The position numbers and the translations under genes were made by a program. A DNA stretch of 64,000 nucleotides from Malachius bipustulatus (taxonomy: Eukaryota; Arthropoda; Insecta; Coleoptera; Melyridae): NCBI GenBank assembly GCA_910589415.1, contig OU342632.1, forward strand, positions 42,459,341 through 42,523,340, given 5' to 3'. Positions 22,536-34,045 of the stretch are shown in pieces. Each line of letters opens with the position of its first letter. Position 1 is the stretch's first letter. Under the pieces are notes generated by a model. That model was not told the origin of the DNA and did not search any database. It saw nothing but the letters and a program-made list of their open reading frames with translations.

Positions 22536-23733
22536 ATATGTGTTATATAAATAAAACACATAACTCTAGTTCGCAACGAAAAAAAAATGACACTTGATAC
22601 TAGAATGACTTATTCTCGCGAACATGTCGAGATCCTTTTTTAGCTGAAATCGGAGAAGGTAGCGACTGAAACTAGATTAGGTACCAATGCTTTCTACAAG
22701 CACCAGGAAGTGTACAAGATAACTGGTTTACGCATTGTTCAAGTACGACCGGTCGCTCAATGCAGACAATAATAATTTCACATCTGACAAGATTGACTTT
22801 AATAACAATACATGAAACGCATCTCGAACGCTGAAAAAGTCCTCGCTGAAACACATGTTTGCCTGTAATTGTAATCCCACTACTCGCTACTGTGGGACGT
22901 TTTCAGCTTCAGCTTTGGCTTGACTTTTACTTTCCTGCTTGTCCATCGGGCGTTCATTACTCGAATGTGTGTCTTGTGCTTGTGCTTGGAAAAACCAACA
23001 TAGGCTAGGCATATTAGGAATTAAATAAATGGGTGGCCAGAGATAAGCTTTGCTATACCTAGTTTTTATTTTCTCACCCTCTAAATATGTTTTTTGCATC
23101 GCTGAACACTAATTTGAAGTTTGCTGGCAAACTTTCGACCTGTAAATTGTTTTTTTTTTGCACTTTTTGCCCAAATTTTCGCACTTTTTTCAGTGTTTGG
23201 TCTAAATCTCAGAAAGGAGAAGCATTTCTTCGACAAGTTCGTTCTATACTAAATGAAAGTGAATAAAATAGCCTATACATCTTTCATAGAAAACTTTTTT
23301 TTAAGATTAACCGTTCTGCCGGTAGAGTGCGCAAAAAAAGTAGAAGGTGAGAAAATTCTTTAGTATAGCAAAGCTTTCCTCTGAACCCCCATTTTATTCC
23401 TAATACATATGGTTATACCTAACAGGAAAACCGACATCGGTTTTTTAATCGGTAAACAACTTTTTGATATTTTTTGATAATACCGGATACTTAAACTTTA
23501 ATATTCTTCGAACTAAATTTTATGGTAAAATTTTGCATTATTATTGTAGTCTTATAGAATACGCAGTTTTGCTCACTCAGTATTTTCCATTTCTAATAAA
23601 ATTGATATCATGAATTACCATTTTAAAGTTTTTGTTTCCAAAGAGCATGTGTTAAAGCGCTAATTAATCTTTGTCACTGGTGTCTGTGAAAATATCTTGC
23701 TTTCAATAATAATTAATACATATAGCAATTATA
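22536..23733. other. spacer
   Basis: No supported gene. Minus-strand open stretches at 22672-22854 and 22887-23099 have no recognised motifs. Confidence 0.45.
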
Positions 23734-24589
23734 CAGGGTGTCAATTTGAAAACTTGCCACCCCCGAATTCTTCCTTGTAAATTTTTTTTCAAAGAAATCT
23801 CGAAACAGGTCAATTTTTTAATGTAATTTATGTTCTATTGGCGTAAAAAAAATGTATACAGGGTGTTCCTTGACTCAGTGACCACGATATGGTCTATTTT
23901 TTTGAATTGGACACCCTGTATATTAATACAATTTCAGATTGTCTGAGAAAATCCAATATAAATGGTTTTTACAGTTGCAGTTTAAACTGAGTAGCTTACG
24001 AGTTATAAACAAATGAAAATCGCAGTTTTTCATTTTCAAAGCAGCTTGTTTTGAAAACGGCTACAGATATCGGAAAACGGTTTACATGTTCCTATCTTAA
24101 CTTTTCAAGCGGTATCCTATTGTGTGGATGAAATTTTCATACAGGGTGACGAAAATTATCAGACTTTTGATGACCCTGTATAAAAATTTCATCTACATCA
24201 TTGGATACCGCTTCAAAAGTTAAGATAGGGACATGTAAGCCGTTTTTCGATATTTAGAGCCGTGTCCGATGTAGGTACACTGCTTTCAAAATGGAAAATT
24301 GCGATTTTCATTTGTTTATAACTCATAACCTACTCAATGTAAGCTGCAACTGTAAAAACCATTCCTACTGGATTTTCTCAGACAATCTGAAAATGTAATA
24401 ATATACAGGTGTCCCATTTAAAAAAATCGACAATGTCGTCATTACTGAGTCAAGGAACACCCTGTATAAAATATTTTTACGTCAATAGAACATAAATTAA
24501 ATTTAAAAATTGACCTGTTCCGGGATTTCTTTGAAAAAAAATTTTCAAGGAAGAATTTGGGGGTGGCAAGTTTTCAAATTGACACCCTG
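23734..24589. mobile_element. fold-back MITE, complete, nested CAGGGTG motifs
   Basis: The element is an almost complete palindrome of 856 bp flanked by TA. Outer ends are CAGGGTGTCAATTTGAAAAC and its inverse. A second pair of CAGGGTGTTCC/GGAACACCCTG motifs lies about 120 bp in, and a third pair (CAGGGTGAC/GACCCTG) closes the centre near 24145-24178. The arms match to the centre with few mismatches, for example GTTAAGATAGGGACATGTAA. No gene. The repeated terminal motifs inside suggest older elements stacked end to end. Confidence 0.88.
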
Positions 24590-25904
24590 TATAGTTAGTG
24601 GACGTTGTATAGATTAATAAAAACATGAACGATCTATGTACTCATAAGAACTCATAATTAAATTAATTAAATAGATTAAAATAAATATTATTTTTTAATT
24701 TTCCATAAAAAAGTGCATTTCTTCGACGTCCAGTCTGCTAAGTCATTCAGGCTCGTCATGACTCCGGATCAAGTACACACCTGAGCCGCGATCCTTTTTA
24801 CTTGAAAAGTGTTGAAGCATCTGAGCGATCAGATCAACTATACTTATTCGATCTTGTCAGCATCATAAAAAAGATATAACCTATTTATAAGGCATTTTTG
24901 ACAACTAGTCAATAAGGGCTGTACCGTTTTTGAAATCAGGGTGAGGGGGGGGGGGGTTGAGAGAGACAAAATTGACTATAAAATCGAGTAGCTTACAGTT
25001 TCGGCTATAAACAACAGTGTTCTTTATTGCTCTTCTTTACTCTTAGTTAGCTCTAGTTAACTGAATAGTGTTAGTTTATTGATATTGAACGATGACGCTT
25101 TTTTTAATTAAGGCAGGAAGGTTTTAGTTTTGATGGGGTTTTTCGAAACTCGAAACTCGTTTTGCTTCATGACGACGTATTCTTTTCGATTTTTTGCCTC
25201 TTTCAAAAATCTCGATTTTTCCTCAAAATTTTGTATTGACCCCAAAATTTGAAAAAAATTACAAAATTTACAGGTGATTATTTTAGAAACTCGCGAAATA
25301 TTTAAATTTGTTTTTTCATTTAAAATCTGACAATTTGACTATCATACAAACTGTTTAGGGGTACTACTTTTGTGCTGTCAATTATTTCAAGAAAGGTTTA
25401 GGGTCCAAAAATTTTGTTTTGTCAAAATTTCACATTAAAAAAGTAGTAAGTTTCAACATAAATGTAATATCATGAAAAAATCATTTAGGCGCCGTTTCGA
25501 AATCTCTGTGTTTCAAATTTTATAGTTTTGACTGAAGTTCTTCGCACGAGATGTGATATACGTACAGTTCTGTCCAAATAAATCTGAAACAGTTTTATTT
25601 TTCTAGTGTAAATATGACTTATAAATTGAACAATGTTTCTATGATGACAGTCATGGACAAAAAATGGCAGCCTATTTTTTGTCAAAAAATTCTTCAAAAA
25701 GTAAAAATTACATTTATCATTCCTTTTGATTCTTTTTTATTCTTTTTGATAAATAATGAATTACCTCTTGTTGCTGCAATAAATTATGATAAATTTCCCT
25801 TTTACAAGTAATTCCAAAAAATTTAATGAAATCAAGTAAAGTAGGTACATAGTCGAATTTAACATGCCAAGATCTATTTCCTTAGTTCAGGTTTCGTCGC
25901 TGTA
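24590..25904. other. spacer
   Basis: No gene is supported. A run of nine or more G residues lies near 24945. Open stretches such as 25485-25697 (minus) and 25614-25811 (plus) overlap each other and are not recognisable. Confidence 0.45.
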
Positions 25905-26876
25905 CAGAGTGAGTCAAATTCTTGCTACATCATTAGGATCCCGGAAACTAGAAGAGATACGGACTCGGTTTGGGGCAAATGTTTGGGTCTAAGCTGTTAA
26001 ATTTTAAGCTCACTAATAATCTGAGAATAAATTAAGTCATTTCCCATAGTTTTGAAAAAAGATTTTAAATTTTATATTCCCATCTAGTTGGCCTATTTGA
26101 AAAGATATCGAAAAACTCAAAGCACATTCCCACGGCCACTTCTTATTTGTTATCAAAATATATAATAAGCTTTATGGTTACACGTTTCGAATCTCCGCTG
26201 CCATCATCAACTTTTTTTTTAAATACGAACTTTTTCTTCTTGATTTTGGAAGCAAATGGTGCCCTTAATTTATTCTATTCAGTTTTTTTTTCTTCTCTGA
26301 GAATTATAATTTCATTATTTTTCAAATTTATTTTTATTAATATTGCAATCAATTTATAATAAATAATTTACTTTCTTTATAAAAGTATAGTGATGAAAAT
26401 ATGAATTTATTTGTTATTTTTTCATTCCAGAATCGTATTAAATATTTTTTTGTATGTTTTCTTTAATGAAATTCCCAAATCTCTGGAAAAAAAACAGAAT
26501 AGAATAAATAAACGCATAATTTTCTTCAAAAATCGATTAAAAAATGTAGGTCCATATTTAATAAAATATATAGTTGATGAATGGCAGCGGAAATTCGAAA
26601 CGTGTAGGTACCCCTCAATTTGATTGCATATTTTGATAGCAAATAAAAACCGTGAGAATATCGTTTCAGGTTTTTTTTTTAAATAAGCAAACTTGAGGGG
26701 AATTTAATTCAATAATATCAGGGTTTTTTTCCACTTTGTTCAAAAACTATCGAATACAACTAACTTCTTTCTCAGATTATTGTTGTGCCTCAAATTTAGC
26801 AACTTTGTCCCAATTTAATCGAGTATTTTCTAGTTTCCTAGATCCCAATGATCTAGCTCGAATTTTACTCACCCTC
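25905..26876. mobile_element. fold-back element with CAGAGTGAGTCAAATT ends
   Basis: The left end is CAGAGTGAGTCAAATTC followed by ATCATTAGGATCCCGGAAAC. The right end carries the same blocks inverted (GTTTCCTAGATCCCAATGAT, then GAATTTTACTCACCCTC). Further arm pairing is seen between GGTTACACGTTTCGAATCTCCGC (26174) and GCGGAAATTCGAAACGTGTAGG (26587). The AT-rich centre has non-coding open stretches only. Divergence of the arms makes it older than the 23.7-kb element. Confidence 0.7.
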
Positions 26877-26959
26877 CATATCAAAAGACTTCATTCTAAC
26901 GAGGCAAAATTTTAATTAAACCACGTTTTCGCCAATTTTTCGAAATTTTATTATTGGAA

Positions 26960-27705
26960 AGGAATGATAGAGGAACGATTTTCTTTTTTAAGAGGTGTTA
27001 TTTTTATGAGCAATCTCCATGTTTAGCAATGTTTTCAAATGACCTTGAATATTCAAGTTGACATTTCAATGACAGAACAGTGAAAAAAAAGATTTGTCGG
27101 AAATTAGAAACTGCTCGCCGTTCTTAAATGGATGATTCCCAAAAATATGCACAACAAGTTCAGGAATGATATCGGAACGGTTTTTTTTTTAGAGGGGTTA
27201 TTTTTATTAGTAATTCTATGTTTTCTTTGGAAATGCGGTAAAATGACCTTGAATATTCAAGTTGACATTGTAATGATCAAACAGTGAAAAAAAATATTTG
27301 TCGGAAATTAGAAACTCTGTTCGTCATTCTTAAATGGGATGATTCCAAAAAATATGCATATCAAGTTCAAGAAATCTGATCAAGTTCAATTGACATTTTG
27401 ATTATGTTCTTACAAAGTTATGATTTTTGAACTTTTATAAGAGGATTGAGCAATAAAATGTCACTCATGAAGAGACACATCGCATCCATATGGCAATCTT
27501 AATGCAACTTACCATTGGTGCATCTTGAAATTCTTTTAGAGTTTAGTAACTAAACAAAACCTTGAATATTCAAGTTGACATTGCAATGACAGAACAGGGA
27601 AAGAAAGGCTGTCGTGAAATTAAATACTGCTCACCATTCTTAAATTACCAAAAATATGCACATCAAGTTCAAGTTATCTGATCAAGTTCAATTGACATCT
27701 TATGA
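26960..27705. repeat. three-copy direct repeat of about 145-200 bp
   Basis: Copies start near 27046, 27246 and 27561. Each contains TTGAATATTCAAGTTGACAT, then CAATGA followed by AACAG, then GGAAATTAGAAACT, TTCTTAAAT and AAAAATATGCA. Copies 1 and 2 are preceded by related blocks (GGAATGAT, then TTTAGAGGGGTTATTTTTAT) at about 26960 and 27165, giving a period near 205 bp. Copy 3 is more diverged. It is non-coding. Confidence 0.65.
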
Positions 27706-28735
27706 CTTATGATTTGATTATGATCTTATGACTTATGATTTTTGACCTCTTACTTTTTTTTAACTCATAATGAAACACATTGCATCCATAGCAATATTAT
27801 AAGGTAATTTTAATCAGTGAAAAAAAAAAGTCTTTAAACTACTTTCAACTCATCTTACTGATCCTGAAGGTAAGAATTGATAACAAATGTCATTGAAACT
27901 ACAACAAGAAAATTACAACGTGTAGCGACAACAATTTCAAGTTGACATTTTTAAAAGTAGCAAAATTTTTGATATGGCGTGAGTGCAACTTTTTATAGCA
28001 GGGGACAAGCAGATTTTGAAAGAATTTTTTGTAATTAATGACTTCATTGAGTTATATTATAGGTATATTTGGGCTATTATAAATTATAATTATTACACTA
28101 ATTAAAAATCAACACCAAAATTCAAAGGAGTATGAAATTGTTCTTGCTCGATATTTCCACCCAATCTCAATTTTCAAAAACTAAATTAAATATCGTTCTT
28201 TTATTCAGCAATAAAATTCTAGATAACATTTTTTTTTGTAATTTACATTTCCTGATTAATAATTTTAATTTATATATGATCATGATCGCATATGGATTTT
28301 ATGTGTGGGATTTATTTACTTTTTATGATTACATTAAGTATACGGAAGTCGAATAAGGATGCCCAATGGCACCGAAGTGCAAGATCTTTTTTCATTATCA
28401 TTTAATTCGATCATAAATTAATTATTTTTAGGAGGCTATTACAAGCTTAGTTCATAAAGTAAAATAGTAGACCATTTTTGACATCAAACTAACCAAGATA
28501 AAACAGTTTCCTTATTGAAGGATCATACATAAATACATTATAATCCAATCACATATCTTATTTTATACTTATGTAATCTTGATTAGTCGAGGCAATGAAA
28601 ATTTTTACATAGTAAGTGTAGTTCATAATTTTGAGTCTTCTCCGACGAAAAAAATTATTTTTTTTTATTCTTATTTCAATATTTTAACCTGGGGGAACCT
28701 GGATAAATAAAAACAGAAATATTCATTTATAAATT
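27706..28735. other. AT-rich spacer downstream of C/EBP
   Basis: No gene seen. This is the intergenic sequence beyond the likely polyadenylation site of the minus-strand C/EBP gene. Confidence 0.45.
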
Positions 28736-28745
28736 CTGGGAGAAA

Positions 28746-28751
28746 TTTATT
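28746..28751 (-). terminator. candidate polyadenylation signal of C/EBP
   Basis: AATAAA on the minus strand at 28751-28746. It lies about 740 bp downstream of the stop codon in exon 2, at the end of a long AT-rich 3' untranslated region (29493 to about 28730). Other AATAAA-like hexamers occur in this AT-rich stretch, so the choice is tentative. Confidence 0.35.
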
Positions 28752-29493
28752 TTAATAATAAAACAACACTTCAAGTAGAAAATAATGTACATAGGATTAT
28801 AGACATCTATACAAAATTATTTCTTTGGAAATATATAATTCATTTACATACATACTATACATACAAACATATACATAATAATTAACTTATATATTGTTCT
28901 AATGTACAAATAAAATTATATAGACACAACAACGATATATTTTATATATTATAAAAATATATCTTTAAAAAATTACACTTATTAACATTATTAATAATAA
29001 TTAAGGTACATTCTGTTCAGTTTTTAAAAATATATTATTCGTATATTAAATAGGATTTATATTAAAGATCACAATCAAAGAACGGAATTTATTCTAACTT
29101 ATTTATTCGTAATACCCGTCAATAAACTCTTAGTTTGTTGAACATCCACAAGGAAGATCGACTAGATATCGACATCTCGTACTAGGATTAAAAGTTCCTA
29201 ATCGACAACAAATCTGATATTCCTCTGGAAGTAGCTGACAGTTTAAATAAATTAAACAATATTACACATAGAACACGTCACAGTAAGAGATCTATTTACA
29301 TGGTAAAAGTAAGTGAAATTTCCACTAAAAGGATAAATAATTAACAAACGGGTCCCCTTCGATGCACTGCATCGACCACAAAAAAAATATTATTATTGTC
29401 AACAATCGCCTTTGCATAATTTAAATTAAAGCTTCGTTTGATCTATGACTAAATTATTACTTAACAACAGCTATATTGATTGCAAGTTGCAGG

Positions 29494-30666
29494 CTATGGC
29501 CCGTAATCGTGGACCATTTCCATCATTCTCTGTCGGTTGTCGTCTGACCTGAATAAACGAAAAGAACACACATTAGAACCAACGACTAGATAGATCGACT
29601 AGTGCAGTGAACTCAAACTCAACGCCGAGCTTTCACGTGCAAAGGATAACAACTCAAAAGGATAACAATCAAATAATACAAGCGACTCTTACATGTGTCT
29701 TTGCTGTTGCTGTTGATGCAACTGGAACGTGTCCAGGTGCTTGTTGATCTCCCGATGGACGTGCTCCGGTAACACCCCCAAATTTGAAAACAGACTCCTC
29801 ATCACGCTCAGCTCTTCCTTCAGCGTTTCAACTTCCTTCTGCAGACGATCGTTCTCTCTCATCAGCTGCTTCACCTTCTCTTCCGTTTCTCTAGTCCTCA
29901 CTTTCGCCTTTTCCCTACTTTTTCTTACTGCGATATTATTTCTCTCCCGCCGCCTCCTATATTCTTCACTGGACTTATCGCAGGATTTTACAGTTTTCCG
30001 CGCTACATGATTATTGAGCATAGCCGATTTATTGTTCTTCATCGCATTCATCCCCATGTGGTGCATGGGAGCTAACGTGGTGAACGTACCAGCGTTGCCG
30101 GCACCGGGATAAGCAGGGATGTATGCTGTCGGTGGGTTACCACAAGGTGGCCTTTGACGGAAGTCCTGCGGATCCACTGGTTCTTCTTTGATACTGGGCA
30201 CGTCGGAACTATTGGAATCCGAGCTAGGGGTCGTACCGGGAGTGTAAGTGGCTCCGCTGTGCACAGGTTGCGGCATGTAAGCCAAGGGGGTGGATCGGGA
30301 GTACTGATTAGGGGCGGGTACGCCACCCATCACCTGCCGCGTATGTAAGCTTGGTAGATGTTTCCCTTGTTGCAGGATGTCACTAAAGAGACCATCGCTG
30401 AACTGGGGGTCATCTATCAGATTTTGGAGGTCTAGGGAAATCTCGGGGGTGTTGAGGTCGTTCAGCTCGCCATGCTGCTGGTGATATTGTTGGAGTTGGT
30501 GCTGTTTGAGGAGCGCCGTGGTCTGTTTTGAATTTCCATTATTATTAAGGGTTGTGAGGTTATTATTGTTGTTCATTATAACAGATTTTTTCGCCTCGGA
30601 ATTATTGATGTTCCCAGCATTTGTTTGTGAATGCTGCTGATTGTCATACATTTGCGGTGAATCCAT
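29494..30666 (-). CDS. C/EBP: CCAAT/enhancer-binding protein (C/EBP, slow-border-cells type), two coding exons
   Basis: Encodes a bZIP transcription factor that should bind TTGCGCAA-like sites as a dimer in the nucleus. Exon 1 is 30666-29693 and exon 2 is 29548-29494, giving 342 residues. ATG at 30664-30666 is chosen because the open frame further upstream has only TTG/GTG codons, and its context (GAAAATGG) is good. The N-terminus is Asn/Gln-rich. Residues about 72-98 ([17 protein letters not shown], then LFSDIL) match the activation box of the family. IKEEP at 159-163 is a SUMO-type motif conserved in C/EBPs. The basic region contains the signature NNIAVRKSR (243-251), followed by a leucine zipper (L268, L275, L282, M289). 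The segment after the zipper ([14 protein letters not shown]) is also family-like. A Gln run precedes the splice point, and exon 2 adds about 18 residues ending HDYGP. Confidence 0.92.
29549..29692 (-). other. predicted 144-bp intron of C/EBP
   Basis: On the minus strand the donor is CACAT|GTAAGAG at 29692 and the acceptor is TTTATTCAG|GTCAGACG at 29549. Splicing joins AT to G and keeps frame into [12 protein letters not shown]. Without splicing, the frame stops at once, because the TAA stop (29691-29689) lies inside the GTAAG donor. Length and AT-richness are normal for a short insect intron. RNA evidence is needed to confirm it. Confidence 0.72.
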
Positions 30667-31311
30667 TTTCAACACCAAAAGTTCACGTCCGAATATCCAA
30701 TTGTTTTATTTAACTTTCACTCGAATCCACTTTCACTCTGCCGAAATTTTAACTGAATCCAGTCAACAAGCGTTCCAACGCACTTTACGCACTTTCAAAT
30801 CGCTACAGCTTTCCTTCCTTCTATCTCGTCGAGATGTTAAAATCCATAATGCAGCTGCAACTTGATGTTAATTTCTCCCAATCTTATGCACTAAATTTTA
30901 AATAACTACTACTAACTACTGGTTCTGGGTTCTTAAAACTAAACACTTTTCGTCTAATTCGACACAATTCTGAATTATCACAACTGATATTTAATCCAGA
31001 GTTCGAGAGTCGCCGTCACGGTGCAATTATTATTTAATAATTACCGATCGCAGGAGAATTTAATTCACCGGGCAGCGCGTGTCAGGGAAGATCAGGATGC
31101 ATAAGCCTACTTGGGACCACACTATTCGGTGCGCTTGCCCAAGCCAACTTGATGAAACTGAGCTCTTTCCACTCGACTCCTGCAGTTTGTAGTGACTTAG
31201 CAGGAACATGCGCCTTGTCAGATTGCCTCTATACGCTCGCTGGTCTGCCTAACACCGAACAGTCGAAAGTGAAACACCGCGGTTCAATTTCATGCTTAAT
31301 AAATGCGTTTT

Positions 31312-31320
31312 TGACGTAAT
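31312..31320. promoter_or_regulatory. C/EBP/CRE-type bZIP site upstream of C/EBP
   Basis: TGACGTAAT (ATTACGTCA on the gene strand) is a classic hybrid half-site bound by C/EBP, PAR-bZIP and ATF proteins. It lies within the probable 5' region of the C/EBP gene, which suggests autoregulation. A single short match could be chance. Confidence 0.35.
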
Positions 31321-31401
31321 GTGCTTTTTATGAGGGTTCGATTCGGACGTCGCTTATTTATTATGTACGCCGGAGAATATCAGATTTGGATATTGATATC
31401 G

Positions 31402-31410
31402 CTTTATATA
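31402..31410 (-). promoter_or_regulatory. candidate TATA box for C/EBP
   Basis: TATATAAAG on the minus strand, a strong TATA match, about 740 bp upstream of the ATG. It lies at the edge of the GC-richer stretch (about 31010-31380) expected for the first exon and promoter. Transcription would start near 31370, giving an unusually long leader of about 700 bp. No initiator was confirmed. Confidence 0.35.
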
Positions 31411-31729
31411 GTTTTGGATGCTGCATGCAACTTGCGTACCTTCTTATCGGTGACTTGAATTTTTCTTGAACATTTCGTAATTGGTTATCCATCATGAGGG
31501 AAAATATTTTCATTATGCCTAAATGGTAAACAAAATAGCTTCGAAAACATTAATTTATATTTGTTTTGGACCAAATCACTAATAAAGTGATAACTATATC
31601 CCTTTTGCAACTAATAATTAGCTTCCAGATAAAATCAAGGGACACTCTAAAATTTCTGTATCTCCTGTAAATGGTGAATAAAGAAACCGATTGGAGGGAG
31701 AGTGTAGTGAAGTTGGCACCTCGAAGTGC

Positions 31730-32080
31730 GAAATTTTTATATAATGCACACTGTATTCGTTTGTCCACGATTTGTTCACGTTTGTCCAAAGAAAATTTTC
31801 GTCTGTCCACCCTCAAAAAAAAAAAACTAAAAAACTTTTTTTTAAATTTTGTCATAACTTTTTTTTTTCGAATGGTGGACAGACGAAAATTTTGGTTTTA
31901 CAAACGTGGAAACATCGTGGACAAACGAATGCCGTTTACAAATAATGAAATATGTTATGCCGAAGTGCTGATTTCAATTTTTTTTTCGGTAATTTTTTTT
32001 AAGAGTCTACAAACCAATAATTTGGTTGGACAAACATGGACGGACAAACGAATGCCGTTTGCATTTTATACAAATTTGCA
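31730..32080. repeat. inverted repeat with a third partial copy
   Basis: TATTCGTTTGTCCACGAT, then CACGTTTGTCC and AAAATTTTCGTCTGTCCACC (31751-31823) recur inverted at 31873-31935 (GGTGGACAGACGAAAATTTT, then ATCGTGGACAAACGAATG). A further copy of GGACAAACGAATGCCGTTT is at about 32041. The centre is poly-A/poly-T. It is a probable decayed fold-back element; both long open stretches through it come from the repeat and are not genes. Confidence 0.6.
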
Positions 32081-32742
32081 TTGAAATTCTGCATTAATTA
32101 CCCAATTAATCTGGTGTATGGTGTATGTAATTAATTAGTTCGGGAAAGTGTAGTCGAGCGAGGACAATAATACACCAGGGATGACATGAAGCGCTTTCAA
32201 GTATTCAATAATAGCTATCTATTTTTAAACACCAGTATAGTAATTCTTTTAAAACGGCTATTTACGAAAAATTATTATTTAATCCCTTGCGATTTTTAAA
32301 AACAAGTACTTAACACCTATAACCGCTCTATAACTTAAATTACCTACTTATTCTACAATAAAACAATTATACCATTATGGAAATAAAGTTTTAAATACAT
32401 TTCAATTTTGAGAGATCTTTCCTGTGAGTTTTACTTAATCCTCCAAGGATTAGAAATCATGTCCTTTTTCTCCTGATTAATTGTAGTGATACAAAAAGAC
32501 ACTAATTAAGACCTACGTTCAACCAAATGCTAAAAAATACACATCAATTGAGTTTTTTATAAAATTTCAAAGGTAATTTTGTTTTTTTTTTCATTTTGAT
32601 TAAAATTTTTTGATAAAAAAAATCTTAAATTAGGTCAGCAAGCATTTTTATAGTGTTCAAGCATTTTTATAGTGTTCAAGATAATGGTGTTATTTTTTTT
32701 CTTTTTAGATGAAAAATATACAGAGTGGTTTTTATTAAGGTA
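32081..32742. other. AT-rich spacer
   Basis: No gene seen. A short tandem duplication of GCATTTTTATAGTGTTCAA lies at about 32642-32680, and a CAGAGTGG remnant near 32720. Confidence 0.45.
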
Positions 32743-33308
32743 CAGTAGAGTCCCGCTAATCCGACCCGTCGCTAATCCGAATATCCTCGTAATCCGAACA
32801 GCCCTCCAAATTTCTAAAGAAATTACTTATTCTCGTGGTCCGAACAGTCGTCCAAAAATATCCTTATAATCCGAACAGCCTACCTCTACATGCATACATA
32901 TTGATAAAAATAATAAAATTTTGTGTGTGAGATTTATGTACTTATTGTAAATGTTTTAGCAAGGTGAACGAAATTTACGACTTCCAGGAACTAAAAACGA
33001 CCTATGCTGGGAACAGGTCCATTCGATCGAGACAATAGTCATTTCGAGCATTTCTGTTAGTCAGTCTTCTTAACTTTTTGTATACTTTTCTCCGATTAAC
33101 ATATAAAAATGCATAGGTACATAACCTGTTTTATTTTCTATTAAGTTTTTTCATGATTTTCAGTAATCCGCACGCAATGAAAGCGCGAAATAATGATATA
33201 TTCACTAATCCGCACATATCCGAACTAGCGAAATACGGGCTAGTCCGAATATTCGCTACTCCGAACAACTATGTGCCTGATATGATTCGGATTAGCGAGA
33301 CTCTACTG
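32743..33308. mobile_element. pogo/Tigger-type MITE
   Basis: The ends are CAGTAGAGTCCCGCTAATCC and its near-inverse GGATTAGCGAGACTCTACTG, with TA on both sides. CAGTAGAGTC with repeated TAATCCGAA blocks just inside is characteristic of pogo/Tigger elements. TAATCCGAACAG-like blocks repeat several times inside the left end and inverted inside the right end. At 566 bp it is far too short for the pogo transposase, and no DDE gene is seen, so it is non-autonomous. Confidence 0.85.
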
Positions 33309-34045
33309 TACCTACTTATGAAGAAGCTGAAACAAAATTTAGAATACCTAAGAAAAAGTATCATATTGTTTCTTAAATCGTTCAGGAGGAAGCAATAAAA
33401 AATCCAAAGAGTAGCCTGAAAGCCAAAATTTCAAAAAAATACACTAGATTTTCAAAAAATAAAATATGCCTTGTTTTTTTTGCACCTGAGTGTATTTTAT
33501 TATCAAAAATCCCTTTATCATTTTTTGTAAATTTAAACATAAATCGTGATGAGCATTCCATTGACATTTAAAAAATTTTGTAAACCGACTATTATTATAG
33601 GTCTCATGGTTTTCATAGTCAAGTTTTATTTTTCTTATAGGCGTTATGCATGTGTTTTTTCATTCATTAGAAGTAAAAAAAAAAAACAATGAAACCAAAA
33701 ATAAATCATTTTCAAAATATATTTTGAAAAATTTTATTCTTTGAATACCTAAGTGAATATTTGGCCCATTTAAACGCTTGTCTAGCCATTAAAGTTGCCA
33801 AACATAATTATACTCTCCTTTAATAAAAGCAGAAAGGAAGTTATTAAGTATGTAACTGAAAAGAAATTGTTTTGTTAAAGCACACACATTTTCAAAAAGT
33901 ACACCTGTGCTGTATTAAAAAAATACATATTATATTAGGTAGGTACTGTAAAAAAATTATAAAAATTGCGATTTAAAAAACAAAGTTTGATTGTTTTCCT
34001 TTTTTATTTAGTTTACAGAATTCTTGTAATTGTTTTCTTGAATAT
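33309..34045. other. AT-rich spacer
   Basis: Nothing functional is visible; open stretches are AT-driven. Confidence 0.45.

Noticed and set aside
29729..30348. open frames antisense to or in other frames of C/EBP
   Set aside because: Shadows of the strongly biased C/EBP coding exon.
31671..32084. 137-codon plus-strand and 101-codon minus-strand open frames
   Set aside because: Both run through the inverted repeat and its poly-A centre and mirror each other.
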